64,000 nucleotides of DNA from Shewanella sp. NFH-SH190041. Lineage in GTDB: Bacteria > Pseudomonadota > Gammaproteobacteria > Enterobacterales > Shewanellaceae. The position numbers were made by a program, and so were the translations under genes. The DNA is taken from positions 496,001 to 560,000 of the forward strand of contig NZ_AP026070.1 in NCBI RefSeq assembly GCF_024363255.1, in the 5' to 3' direction. The notes under the pieces were generated by a model that saw nothing but the letters and a program-made list of their open reading frames with translations, was not told the origin of the DNA and ran no database searches. Below are positions 1 through 8,853 of this stretch, piece after piece. Position 1 is the first letter of the stretch. Each line of letters starts with the position of its first letter.

Positions 1-2103
1 CATGTAGTCCCAGTATTTTACATCTGTCACATTAAACAAACCGGCCCGGATCATCAAGCCATGCACAGGTTGGTAGTAAGTTGTCAGATCTGCTTTGACA
101 TATCCCGGGGCTTTGATGTTATCCACCTCATTATCATTGCTCCATTCATTGCCGGATTTGCCAGCCACGGCGGTGACAGTCAACTTGCCCCCGAAGCGCT
201 CATCCGGGGCATCGTACCCTAAGCTGGCGCTACTGCTCAGTGGGGCCACAGTATCAATGGCGGCGCCGGTTTGCTTATCTTCCCCTTTACTGTAGTTGAC
301 ATTAAACCCAGCTGTCAGGCCGTTTGGTGCAGTAAATAGCTTGGCCAGATCCCAGTTAGCGCTGAATTCAGCACCGTAAATTTTAGCTCGGGCAACGTTA
401 ACCTTGGTCCAGACCTCTTTGCCGTCATGCTCAGGATCGGCCGGATTAATCATCTTGTCTTCAATGAAGTTTTTATAGTCATTGTAATAGGTGGCGAATG
501 TCAGCTTGGTCGCCTCTGTGTTGTAACGCAGACCCATTTCATAAGCCAGGCTCTCTTCCGCTTTCAAATCCGGATTAGGGGCCAGTACTGCACCCATTTC
601 ATAGGAATAATAAAGATCTTGTACCGTTGGCGCTTTGAAGCCCTGGCTAATCTGAGTATAACTGCTTAGGGTGTTATTCCAGTGGTAAACCGCACCCAGG
701 CGGGCGGTTAAAGCATCATTTTCTGCGCTAGCATAACCACTGATGGCATCGGGCTGTGCTTTGAATTTGTCATATCTCAGGCCGGTATTGAGAACCAGTT
801 TTTCCTCGGCAAGAAACATCTGATCCTGAATAAAGACCCCCCATTTATCGGATTTTGCCCCGGGCACCTCGGCGTGTTTATCGGTGACCTTGCCGGTGTC
901 CATATCAATGTCTTGATAATGTAGGCTGAATTCGTTGCGAATGTAGCTGGCACCGTAGATCAGCTCATGGTAACCATGGTTGAACTCCAGTGCTTTAAGC
1001 AGCTGGATATCCGCCTGCCAGGAGTTGTCCTCGCCGGCGCGGTGACGGTTGCGGTTTTGGCTGCTCAGTGGTTTACCATGCATTTCTTTATCGAGATGGT
1101 CGTAGTTGTCGTGGTTGGAGTCACTCTGCAGATAGGCCAGTTGCCACTGCAGCTGATCAAACAAGGTGATATTGGCCTGCCAATCATGCTCAATACTGAC
1201 GCGGGTGCGGCTGTCTTCATCCCGGCCGTGCACATCAGAGTAGAGATACACCAGCGGCCCCATCTTGATGCTGTCGCCTTCCCGGGACAGTAGATCGATA
1301 TTTTGCTCCCGGGTGAAATGTTCTGCCGCCAGCCCAAGGGTGTGGGCATCATTTAACTGATAATAGACTTTGGCTAACAGGTTGTCAGAGCGGTAGTTAA
1401 GGGGGTCAGCCTCGCCCCGGTTTTCCCCGACAATATCGGCTCCGCCATGGGTTTTTTGTTCATGGCCTTGGCGATGGGTATAAATGAATAGGGTTTCCAG
1501 CGCCCCGGTGCGGTTAGCCATTTCTGCGGTGGCTTTGACGCTGTCATCGGCACTGGCATAACCGGATTTAACACCAAATGCACTGCCATCACCGTCTGCG
1601 AGCAGATCGGCTGGATCCTTGGTTCGCACCACCATGGTGCCAGCGAGGGCATCGCTGCCGTACAGACTGGAAATCGGCCCTTTATTCACTTCCAACACAG
1701 CTAAGGTATCGAGTTCTATGGTGTTGTTATATTTGCGCATCATATCGGCGCCCGGGTTATATCCGGCGGGCAGTTCCACGCCATCAACCAAGGTTTTAAC
1801 GTAATTGGCATCCCGGCCCCGGATATTGACGCCGGATAGGCCAAAGCGGCCCGTGCCGGATAAGGTGACTCCGGGCTCATCAGCCAGTGCTTGTTGGAGA
1901 TCCTGCGCCATCGACTGCTCAATTTGCTTGGCATCAACGCGGCTGATTGACGCGGCAATATCCCGCACTTGCTGCTCTGTGCGCGTGGCGGATACGACGA
2001 CTTCATCCAGATAATATTCGTCATTATTTTGCGCTTGGGCGGGCAAGAGTCCCTGGGAACAGATAAGGCCAATACAGCAGGCAAGTTTTTTACGTTTGAT
2101 CAT
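1..2103 (-). CDS. hugA: TonB-dependent haem receptor, C-terminus cut by window edge
   Basis: Outer-membrane beta-barrel that imports haem with TonB energy. The reading frame stays open on the minus strand from the window edge to an ATG pair at 2101-2106. I chose the second ATG because AAGGGA lies 7 nt upstream of it. A signal peptide (basic MIKRKK start, hydrophobic core, AQA cleavage region) is followed by a TonB-box-like DEVVVSAT and then the plug domain (RGRDANYVKTLVDGVELP). Further on, an FKAP segment about 20 residues before an NPDL motif matches the FRAP/NPNL signature of haem receptors. About 701 residues are visible. The last ones read GLFNVTDVKYWDYM, typical of the region shortly before the C-terminus, so probably only a few dozen residues are missing. 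It lies 132 bp downstream of hutZ on the same strand, consistent with co-transcription. The haem substrate is inferred from motif and neighbours. Confidence 0.9.
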   Translation of the reverse strand, partial: MIKRKKLACCIGLICSQGLLPAQAQNNDEYYLDEVVVSATRTEQQVRDIAASISRVDAKQIEQSMAQDLQQALADEPGVTLSGTGRFGLSGVNIRGRDANYVKTLVDGVELPAGYNPGADMMRKYNNTIELDTLAVLEVNKGPISSLYGSDALAGTMVVRTKDPADLLADGDGSAFGVKSGYASADDSVKATAEMANRTGALETLFIYTHRQGHEQKTHGGADIVGENRGEADPLNYRSDNLLAKVYYQLNDAHTLGLAAEHFTREQNIDLLSREGDSIKMGPLVYLYSDVHGRDEDSRTRVSIEHDWQANITLFDQLQWQLAYLQSDSNHDNYDHLDKEMHGKPLSSQNRNRHRAGEDNSWQADIQLLKALEFNHGYHELIYGASYIRNEFSLHYQDIDMDTGKVTDKHAEVPGAKSDKWGVFIQDQMFLAEEKLVLNTGLRYDKFKAQPDAISGYASAENDALTARLGAVYHWNNTLSSYTQISQGFKAPTVQDLYYSYEMGAVLAPNPDLKAEESLAYEMGLRYNTEATKLTFATYYNDYKNFIEDKMINPADPEHDGKEVWTKVNVARAKIYGAEFSANWDLAKLFTAPNGLTAGFNVNYSKGEDKQTGAAIDTVAPLSSSASLGYDAPDERFGGKLTVTAVAGKSGNEWSNDNEVDNIKAPGYVKADLTTYYQPVHGLMIRAGLFNVTDVKYWDYM

Positions 2104-2235
2104 CATTCAATCCCTTAATTGCAATGGGTCGCAGGCAGGCTGCCCCGACCCGATTACCGTTAAGGTCAGGCTGGGCGCAGCATTGGCCACAGTCGCGTTA
2201 GTCGCGTGAGTTGTTTTAATGGTCTGATTTTGCGG

Positions 2236-2775
2236 TTATCCGGTACGCCGGCCTGATTTGAGAGAACTGACATGGCCTTCATTCAGCGCGGTGACACCGG
2301 GCCGCTCATCGGCATCAATGACAAAGGCTTTGCCAAATCCTTTTACATAGCGTCCTGTGATAGGCCGCAGGCAATAGAGTTTGAAATCCTGTAGCTCACA
2401 TAGGGTGTTACAGGTAGCACCGGCCCGTTGTTGCATCAGCTGGGTGATGTGTTGCCAGGTGTCACTGTCTCGCTCGACCCGTTCAGCTTTGGCGGTATAA
2501 GTCAGGCGGCGGCGGGCAAAGATATCCTTGGTGTCGGCTTCATCTTCGAGCAGCATAAGGCCGACATTAGGGTTGCGTTGCAGGTTTTGGCCGTGAATGG
2601 CGATATCGCTTATCAGGATGTAATAACACAAGTTCTGATAGATAAAAGGGGCATAACTGGCATGGGGAAAATCATCAGCATCCAAGCTGGCTAACTGCAG
2701 ACTCAGGCAGCTGTGGCGAAATGCTTGGATTTCCGGGCCAATACGGTCCTGTAAACGTTGAGCTTTATCTATCAT
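2236..2775 (-). CDS. hutZ: HugZ/HutZ family haem utilisation protein
   Basis: Cytoplasmic split-barrel (pyridoxamine-oxidase-like) haem-binding protein. Family members bind haem and are implicated in haem breakdown or iron release. The protein of about 179 residues has the family's usual length and a C-terminal GRYVKGFGKAFVID segment typical of HugZ/HutZ. The ATG at 2775 overlaps the hutX stop (ATGA) and has AGGAG 8 nt upstream, so I prefer it to the GTG 6 nt earlier. It is the third gene of hutW-hutX-hutZ. Family assignment is firm; the exact reaction is known only from homologues. Confidence 0.88.
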   Translation of the reverse strand: MIDKAQRLQDRIGPEIQAFRHSCLSLQLASLDADDFPHASYAPFIYQNLCYYILISDIAIHGQNLQRNPNVGLMLLEDEADTKDIFARRRLTYTAKAERVERDSDTWQHITQLMQQRAGATCNTLCELQDFKLYCLRPITGRYVKGFGKAFVIDADERPGVTALNEGHVSSLKSGRRTG

Positions 2776-3290
2776 GCGCACAGCTCCTGTTGCAGTTGCT
2801 TAAAGCGCTCAATTTGCTCGGGGAACAGCTGACGTTTTTTATCCCGTCCCAGATAGACTTTGAACATGCATTCACCGCTGGTGGTGAAAAAGCCGATGTA
2901 ATAGCTGTCCATGCCGCGAAATGGCTTGGAAACAAAAGCAATATCCGTGATCAAATCTAACCGCAAATGACCATGCAGCTGGCCTTCACGCCCCATCAGG
3001 TTATAAAAGCCCTGGGCGATTTTGCCTTTGGGAAAGTCAGCTTTGGTTTCAAAAATTGACCCAGCTGCCGCGACAATGGTGGTCACTTTGCCCCAATCCG
3101 GCAGTTGGCTGAGAATATATTGCGCCTGTTCACCGGCGGTAAATTTGGCCATATCCGAGGGCAGGGCGCGGGTAATGGCGCCTTCACTGGCACGCAGCTC
3201 AGTGGCCATCATGACAACCGGAGTATGGGCATCGGCAGCCAGCATGGTATTGACTTGCTGCTGTAGGGTTTCACTCACTTGAATTGACAT
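2772..3290 (-). CDS. hutX: HutX, intracellular haem-binding protein
   Basis: Small cytoplasmic haem-utilisation protein (HutX/ChuX-like) thought to buffer haem or pass it to HutZ. The 172-residue frame from MSIQVSETLQ matches the family in length and carries the central segment GKVTTIVAAAGSIFE and the GREGQLHGHLRLDLI region. An earlier in-frame codon would make the gene overlap hutW. The ATG at 3290 has AAGGAA about 8 nt upstream and starts 13 bp after the hutW stop. The stop overlaps the hutZ start by 4 bp, implying translational coupling. Confidence 0.88.
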   Translation of the reverse strand: MSIQVSETLQQQVNTMLAADAHTPVVMMATELRASEGAITRALPSDMAKFTAGEQAQYILSQLPDWGKVTTIVAAAGSIFETKADFPKGKIAQGFYNLMGREGQLHGHLRLDLITDIAFVSKPFRGMDSYYIGFFTTSGECMFKVYLGRDKKRQLFPEQIERFKQLQQELCA

Positions 3291-3303
3291 CCAATATTTC
3301 CTT

Positions 3304-4677
3304 TTATGCTGCTGCAGCCAAGTTTGACTGCAGCACTTCAATCAAAATTTGTGACAGGGTGACGGACCAGAACTGGCCGGCCAGGGTTAATTGCAAATAT
3401 TCATCGCCGCCTTCGCTTGCTGGAGCGCTGGACAGGCTGATGAGCCCATTTTGCTGCCAGAGTGCAAATAAGGGTTTCAGGGCGGCGAAGGTGCCGCTAC
3501 CCGCGGCCAGATCCAGCGTTCTGCTGGCCAGTACGCCATGATCAAAGGCCGCTTTAATGCAGGCATTGCTGCCATGTGTGTTGCCGGTGCGCAGCAGCAT
3601 AGGGACAGGGTAATGTTGTTGCTCAATGGCTTGGATATAGCTGTCCAGATCTCGGTTTTGCATCATCTGCAGCCCATTGAGGTTGCCTCCGCCTCCGGCG
3701 CCCAGCGGCATAATTTCCGCGGTGGTTTTGGCCAACGAGTTATAAATGCTGCGCTCGCGATTATCCCGCGCCCAGTGGCTGACGCTGACCCGGCGTTGGC
3801 AGTGGCGTGCCATAAACTCCACTCCCCAGGCGTACATAGAGGCTTTCATCTGGGTGTCGGCGGGGGGCGGTAATTTTCCTTGTTCCACCATAGTGGCCAT
3901 GGGAATACCTTGCATTTCCAGCAGTTGGTACAGGTCAACCCCATGTACCCCACTGGCCAGATAGTCCTGCAGATCTTGCTGCCAGATAGCCATACTCTGA
4001 TGAGGCAGACCAAACAGGAGATCGATCACCACAGGGGCAGCGTTGTAGTGGACAAATTTGTCCAGCTGCTCCAGCACATGCTCTCTGTCATCTAGGCGTT
4101 TGGCGCTTTTACGCACCTGAGTATTAAAGCTCTGAACCCCAAAAGAAAAACGGTTAATGCCCGCTTCCAGCGCCGCTTCAAATTTGTCTTCACCAAAGCG
4201 GTTTACCCGTCCTTCTAAGGTGATTTCGCAGTCGGGGGTCAGTGGGAAGTGCCGTTTGATGTCAGCCATAATGCGGCGGATATGCTCCGCGCTGAGATCT
4301 GTGGGGGTGCCGCCCCCGATATAGACGGCCTGAAACGGAGCAGATTGAGCCCAAATCGAGCTGGCTTTCCAGCGGATCTCCTGACACAAGCTATCCACAT
4401 AGCGGTCAATCAGACTTTTACTTGAGGCGTATTGGAAAAAGTTACAAAAGGTGCAACGTACCCGGCAGAAGGGAATATGCAGGTAAAGGCATCTTGGTCC
4501 GTGACGCTGCGCCGGCGCTTGATTATAGGCTTGGATTAATTCTGCCTGGATCGCCTGTGGTGGCACCATGTTGGACATGCCTCCTGCATGGGCACCGCGT
4601 TTCCTTGCAAATGCGAAGCGCAGCGGGTCGGGACTATGCCGGCCGGTCACTTCTGGGTTAAGTAAATCAATGTGCAT
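3304..4677 (-). CDS. hutW: HutW-type radical SAM protein, haem utilisation
   Basis: HemN-like radical SAM protein of the HutW/ChuW family. Characterised relatives such as E. coli ChuW open haem anaerobically by radical methyl transfer. The CX3CX2C cluster motif reads CRVRCTFC at about residues 68-75, preceded by LYLHIPF, and the GGGTPTDL motif typical of HemN-like SAM enzymes follows. ATG 4677 (MHIDLLNPEV) has GGTGG upstream; a longer frame would need a TTG start. It is the first gene of the leftward haem operon and faces a Fur-box-like site. The HutW label rests on the neighbours hutX and hutZ, since HemN itself would not sit here. Confidence 0.88.
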   Translation of the reverse strand: MHIDLLNPEVTGRHSPDPLRFAFARKRGAHAGGMSNMVPPQAIQAELIQAYNQAPAQRHGPRCLYLHIPFCRVRCTFCNFFQYASSKSLIDRYVDSLCQEIRWKASSIWAQSAPFQAVYIGGGTPTDLSAEHIRRIMADIKRHFPLTPDCEITLEGRVNRFGEDKFEAALEAGINRFSFGVQSFNTQVRKSAKRLDDREHVLEQLDKFVHYNAAPVVIDLLFGLPHQSMAIWQQDLQDYLASGVHGVDLYQLLEMQGIPMATMVEQGKLPPPADTQMKASMYAWGVEFMARHCQRRVSVSHWARDNRERSIYNSLAKTTAEIMPLGAGGGGNLNGLQMMQNRDLDSYIQAIEQQHYPVPMLLRTGNTHGSNACIKAAFDHGVLASRTLDLAAGSGTFAALKPLFALWQQNGLISLSSAPASEGGDEYLQLTLAGQFWSVTLSQILIEVLQSNLAAAA

Positions 4678-4750
4678 TTCACCACCACAGATAAATAACA
4701 AACTTAACGTTTCAGTGGCATATCCTAACTGGAATTAACTGGAATGCAAC

Positions 4751-4769
4751 TGATAATCGATCTCATTTG
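4751..4769 (-). promoter_or_regulatory. Fur-box-like site upstream of hutW
   Basis: The bases TGATAATCGATCTCATTT resemble the Fur consensus (GATAATGATAATCATTATC) with several mismatches. The site lies about 75 bp upstream of hutW, where repression by iron-loaded Fur would act on the leftward haem operon. Assigned by eye. Confidence 0.55.
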
Positions 4770-4821
4770 CGTTCATGTGACACGGTTCGCAAAAGTGATG
4801 TATATCACTAACTTGTTGCAA

Positions 4822-4849
4822 ACTGATAATTGATATTATTCTCATTCTC
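4822..4849 (+). promoter_or_regulatory. Fur-box-like site upstream of tonB
   Basis: The run ACTGATAATTGATATTATTC followed by TCATTCTC contains three adjacent GATAAT-like hexamers in the arrangement of a Fur operator. It is 40-65 bp upstream of tonB and is the better of the two Fur-like sites in the divergent 4678-4887 region. It would place tonB-exbBD-hmuTUV under iron control. Confidence 0.7.
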
Positions 4850-4887
4850 ATGCAACCTTGGGGTATTTCCGGTAACCAAATACCTCG

Positions 4888-5622
4888 TTGGGCATAAGTT
4901 TGAATCCGTCTCGCTACCTGGTTTGCGCCGCAGTTTCCGCGCTACTGCATACAGCATTTTGGCTCCGCTCGCCGCTGCAGCCAGCCTTTGCGATGAGTAC
5001 GGAAACTGCCCCCCAGAGTATGACGCTGAGATTACTGGCCAGCCCGGCAGCGCCGGAGCCCGCTAAGCTCTCTGAGCCCAAGCAAAAGCCAGTGCCGGAG
5101 CCCGTATCTGTGCCAAAGCCAAAACCGTTAGCGCGTCAAGCGGCAACGGAAAAGCCCAAACTCACCCCGGCCAAACAACAGGTGACAGAGGTAAAAAACG
5201 TGCCAAAACCTGAGCCGACGCCTGCTGCCCACTCGCCACAGGCTGTGCCGGAGACGCCAGTACCTGATGCTCAAGCAGATACCGCGCGAGTAACTGAGTC
5301 TTCGGTGACTGATGCCGTGGCGGCTCAGGATGCGGCTAAACCTGTGCTGCTGGAGACCCCAAGCTTTCGGGTAAAACCCATGGCGCCGCATTATCCCAGG
5401 GCGGCAAAACGTAAAGGGCAGCAGGGTGTGGTATTGGTGGAAATTTGGTTGGATGCCCAGGGACGGCAAACCCGCACTGAGGTGGTGGAAAGCTCGGGCT
5501 TTTTATCACTGGATCAGGCGGCATTAACTGCGGTGCAGCAGTGGCAGTTTCGAGGTTACCAGCGTGACGGTCAAACGCTGGCCTCCCGCTTTCGGGTGCC
5601 GGTGCGGTTTGAGCTGAAATAA
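4888..5622 (+). CDS. tonB: TonB energy-transducing protein
   Basis: Inner-membrane protein that passes proton-motive energy from ExbB-ExbD to outer-membrane receptors. The 244-residue frame has an N-terminal membrane anchor (YLVCAAVSALLHTAFWL). A long Pro/Lys/Glu-rich periplasmic spacer with KPKP and PEP repeats follows, then a C-terminal TonB domain with YPRAAKRKGQQGVVLVEIWL and the final VPVRFELK strand. There is no ATG start in frame: a stop lies at 4873, and only TTG 4888 and TTG 4900 follow before the anchor, so the start is non-canonical. First gene of the rightward haem operon. Confidence 0.92.
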   Translation: MGISLNPSRYLVCAAVSALLHTAFWLRSPLQPAFAMSTETAPQSMTLRLLASPAAPEPAKLSEPKQKPVPEPVSVPKPKPLARQAATEKPKLTPAKQQVTEVKNVPKPEPTPAAHSPQAVPETPVPDAQADTARVTESSVTDAVAAQDAAKPVLLETPSFRVKPMAPHYPRAAKRKGQQGVVLVEIWLDAQGRQTRTEVVESSGFLSLDQAALTAVQQWQFRGYQRDGQTLASRFRVPVRFELK

Positions 5623-5658
5623 TGGAATTGATTTAGCATTCACAAAAGGTGTATCCCG

Positions 5659-6399
5659 ATGTCTTATATTGAGTTTTTTAGTGCCATCCATAATCAGCTG
5701 GGCATGATGCGCTGGCCGCTGACCCTGTTATCGGTATTGATGCTGATGCTGATTATTGAGCGGCTGGTATTTTTTCTGCTTAACAGCAAAGCCAACAGTG
5801 GCGTGATGCAGTCTGATCTTTATCAACTGTCACTGGATGATGACGCCAAGCTCGATACTTATCTGCAACAGCATGTGCGGGATAAGGGGGCATTATCACA
5901 GGGGATTTGCATGTTGATTGGTCATCGCCAGTTTGCCAAACCCCTACGGGAGGAAGCTGTCAGCCTGTGGTTGCAGGAAAAGCGACGTCAGTTTATGGCG
6001 GGCTTGCGGCTACTGCAGATTATCGGGGTGTTGTCACCGTTACTGGGGTTGCTGGGCACGGTTTTAGGGTTGATTGAGATGTTCCGGGATGTGGCCGCAA
6101 CGCAAGGGGCGGTGACTCCGTCTCAACTGGCTGATGGCTTAGGGTTAGCGATGGCCACAACCGCAGCTGGCCTGTTGATTGCGGTGCCTGCGATAGCCTG
6201 CTCCCAACTGTTTAGCCTGTGGGCTAATCGTAAGCTCGATACCATTGAATACCTGTTAAATCATTTCAATTTGCATCTGATTGGCCTCAGTGTTGACAAG
6301 ATTGCTTGTCCGCCGAGCACGACGGATTGCGGTCATTGTCAGGAAGCTGAATCCATCCCACAACAGCGTCGCCAACAACTGGCGGGAGCCTCGGCATGA
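5659..6399 (+). CDS. exbB: ExbB proton-channel subunit of the TonB complex
   Basis: MotA/TolQ/ExbB-family inner-membrane protein. A first membrane segment lies at about residues 18-40. The conserved MotA/ExbB domain contains LLQIIGVLSPLLGLLGTVLGLIEMF and ADGLGLAMATTAAGLLIAVPA, which hold the second and third helices. The C-terminal tail has a Cys-rich stretch (CPPSTTDCGHC) that I do not associate with ExbB generally. The gene starts 36 bp after tonB and overlaps exbD by 4 bp. Confidence 0.92.
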   Translation: MSYIEFFSAIHNQLGMMRWPLTLLSVLMLMLIIERLVFFLLNSKANSGVMQSDLYQLSLDDDAKLDTYLQQHVRDKGALSQGICMLIGHRQFAKPLREEAVSLWLQEKRRQFMAGLRLLQIIGVLSPLLGLLGTVLGLIEMFRDVAATQGAVTPSQLADGLGLAMATTAAGLLIAVPAIACSQLFSLWANRKLDTIEYLLNHFNLHLIGLSVDKIACPPSTTDCGHCQEAESIPQQRRQQLAGASA

Positions 6400-6818
6400 T
6401 TAGCTCTCGCCGCCCAACTGATGATGAAGCCCTTAGCCCGGATCTGACCTCTTTGATGGACATTATCTTTATTGTGATGGTGTTTTTGCTGCTCAGCGCC
6501 AACATTCAAGTTCAGACCTTGGATGTGGCTATCCCTCAAGCGGAATCTGCCACAGCTCTCAATACCCCAGCTGATACAGTTTTGTCGGTTAGCGTCCCCG
6601 CCGCTGATGGCCAGTGGGGACTGCAGCAACAGGCGTTTAACCAGTGGGATGATTTTGCCGCAGCCTTTACCCAAGCGGTGCAACAAAGCCCGCAACGACC
6701 TGTGGTGATCGCCAGTGATAAACAAGCCAGTGTCGAGAAGCTGCTGAAATTGTTTGAGTTTATGCAGCGTCACCAAATTCAGGCCACCAATATCATGATG
6801 GAGGGCGGCCGCCCATGA
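6396..6818 (+). CDS. exbD: ExbD, TonB accessory protein
   Basis: Partner of ExbB in the proton channel that energises TonB. The 140-residue protein has one N-terminal membrane helix whose LTSLMDIIFIVMVFLLL stretch carries the conserved Asp (LMDI) expected in ExbD/TolR, followed by a periplasmic domain. ATG 6396 overlaps the end of exbB, and its stop overlaps the frame leading into hmuT, as expected for a tightly packed operon. Confidence 0.9.
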   Translation: MISSRRPTDDEALSPDLTSLMDIIFIVMVFLLLSANIQVQTLDVAIPQAESATALNTPADTVLSVSVPAADGQWGLQQQAFNQWDDFAAAFTQAVQQSPQRPVVIASDKQASVEKLLKLFEFMQRHQIQATNIMMEGGRP

Positions 6819-6844
6819 CAGTTTGCCAAAGGAAGTTACCAACC

Positions 6845-7789
6845 ATGAAACCTGTTATCTCTCATCTGCCCGCGACATCAAAGCGATTTTTCGTTGCTGC
6901 CTTGCTGGGGCTGAGTACCGTGTGTGCCATACCGGCATTGGCTGAGCCTGAAACGGGCGCTAAAGCTGGGGGAAGCTCGGATGTGCGCATTATCAGTGCC
7001 GGTTCCACCGTAACTGAAATGCTGCTGGCGTTGGGTGCTAAGCACCATATGATTGCCGCGGATTTAACCAGTAAAGCTTTAGTGGCCGACACCGAATTAC
7101 CGATTGTGGGCTATCACCGCCAGCTGTCGGCAGAAGGGCTGTTATCATTGATGCCGACCCATCTGCTGGGTTCCGATGAAATGGGGCCAGAGACCACATT
7201 GACCTTATTACAATCTGCCGGGGTTGATGTGCAGGCGTTGCCATCAGGTAACAGTCTGACGGACTTTAATGCCCGGATTGATAAGCTGGCGACCTTGACG
7301 GATACCCGGGAACAAGCCGATGAAATCAAGTCCCGGGTCGCGGCACAAATTGCGGCGCTGCAGCAATATAAATCGGCTCAGCCAATGAAAGTGATGTTTA
7401 TGATGGTCGCTAAAGGTCGGCCGATGACGGTTGCAGGGCAAGGTACGACAACCAACACTGTGATTGAACTGGCTGGCGCGGTAAATCCGGTCGCAGCACA
7501 CAGCAACAGTTATAAGCAGATCTCGAGTGAGGCGATTGTACAGATGCAGCCGGATGTGATTTTACTGGCTGAGCGCACTTACAAAAAACTGGGCGGCATT
7601 GCTGGGCTGGTGGCTGAGCAGCCGCTATTGGCTCAGACTCCCGCAGTACAAAATCAGCGGGTGATTGCCATCCCCAGTGCGGCGATTCAAGGGGGCTTTG
7701 GATTAGCCAGTTTGGCGTTAGCTGAGCGGTTACAGGGCGAATTAACCCATGCTGGCGCAGTCGCTGCTGTGTTGCCGCGCGCGGAATAA
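6845..7789 (+). CDS. hmuT: HmuT periplasmic haem-binding protein
   Basis: Substrate-binding lipocluster-type protein of the haem ABC transporter, delivering haem to HmuUV. It has a signal peptide (FFVAALLGLSTVCAIPALA), then the HmuT/BtuF-type fold starting RIISAGSTVTEMLLALGA. The frame extends 30 bp upstream, but ATG 6845 has AAGGAAG at about the right spacing and begins just before the basic signal-peptide region. Conserved segments include GYHRQLSAEGLLSLMPTHLL and ELAGAVNP. It lies between exbD and hmuU. Confidence 0.9.
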   Translation: MKPVISHLPATSKRFFVAALLGLSTVCAIPALAEPETGAKAGGSSDVRIISAGSTVTEMLLALGAKHHMIAADLTSKALVADTELPIVGYHRQLSAEGLLSLMPTHLLGSDEMGPETTLTLLQSAGVDVQALPSGNSLTDFNARIDKLATLTDTREQADEIKSRVAAQIAALQQYKSAQPMKVMFMMVAKGRPMTVAGQGTTTNTVIELAGAVNPVAAHSNSYKQISSEAIVQMQPDVILLAERTYKKLGGIAGLVAEQPLLAQTPAVQNQRVIAIPSAAIQGGFGLASLALAERLQGELTHAGAVAAVLPRAE

Positions 7790-7809
7790 AGCAAAGCAGG
7801 ATGATGGCT

Positions 7810-8853
7810 ATGGAACACCTGATGACCCGACGAATTTCTCTGCGAGTATTAGTGGCGATTTCTGCGGCCTTGTTGTATCTGGTGATGGCGGGTTCTATTG
7901 CGCTGGGGCCGATGGATATCGGCTTTAAATCTGCCTTTGGAGCGTTGCTGCAGCTTGATAGTGAGTTGCCAGAATATGCCCGGGTAATTGTGCAGGAAGT
8001 GCGACTGCCCCGAACATTACTGGCGATTGCCGTGGGAGGCATGTTGGCCATGTGTGGCGCCGTGATGCAGGGGTTGTTCCGTAACCCACTGGCAGACCCC
8101 GGTATTATTGGCGTGTCGGCCGGGGCGTCATTGGGGGCGGCGATTGCTATCGTATTATTGGGTGGCGTGGTAGGGCATACCGCATTTTTGACCTTGGGAA
8201 CCGTCCCGCTATTTGCCTTTATCGGCGGCGCGTTGGCAACATTTGCCGTGTATTACATGGGCACCAGTGCTCAAGGTACCTCGGTCACTATTATGTTGTT
8301 AGCCGGGGTGGCGCTGGCAGCCATGGCCGGCGCTGGACTTGGGCTGCTAAATTATTTTGCCGATGATCAGGCGCTGCGGGATTTATCACTTTGGACCATG
8401 GGCTCTTTAGCCGGTGCCAGTTGGGATAATCTGGCGTTGGCTTATGCTGCCTTACTGATATTGGCACTGATGTTCTGGCGTTTGGCCAAGCCTCTGAATG
8501 CATTGTTATTGGGTGAGGCAGAAGCCCGCCATATGGGCATTGATGTGCAGCGGCTGAAGCGCAAATTGATTCTGTTCACTGCCGCGGGCGTCGGTATTAC
8601 TGTGGCGTTAGCTGGCATGATAGGGTTTATCGGTTTGGTGGTCCCCCATATGGCGCGGCAGTTTACCGGTCCGGCCCATGAGCGGTTATTGCCGGTTGCC
8701 ATGCTGCTTGGTGCTTTGTTGTTACTGTTATCCGATATGATTGCCCGTACTGTGGTAGCGCCATTGGAGATCCCGGTGGGGATTATTACCGCGGCCATTG
8801 GCGCCCCTTTCTTTTTACTCCTGCTGTTTAAACAAAGAGGACGTTTAGCCTGA
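7810..8853 (+). CDS. hmuU: HmuU haem ABC transporter permease
   Basis: FecCD/BtuC-type permease for haem across the inner membrane. The sequence is strongly hydrophobic with about ten predicted helices and carries family motifs RLPRTLLAIAVG, MQGLFRNPLADPGIIGVSAGA and GLVVPHMARQFTGP. ATG codons at 7801, 7804 and 7810 are possible. I prefer 7810 because the AGG at 7798-7800 is too close to the first two. The stop overlaps the hmuV start by one base. Confidence 0.9.
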   Translation: MEHLMTRRISLRVLVAISAALLYLVMAGSIALGPMDIGFKSAFGALLQLDSELPEYARVIVQEVRLPRTLLAIAVGGMLAMCGAVMQGLFRNPLADPGIIGVSAGASLGAAIAIVLLGGVVGHTAFLTLGTVPLFAFIGGALATFAVYYMGTSAQGTSVTIMLLAGVALAAMAGAGLGLLNYFADDQALRDLSLWTMGSLAGASWDNLALAYAALLILALMFWRLAKPLNALLLGEAEARHMGIDVQRLKRKLILFTAAGVGITVALAGMIGFIGLVVPHMARQFTGPAHERLLPVAMLLGALLLLLSDMIARTVVAPLEIPVGIITAAIGAPFFLLLLFKQRGRLA

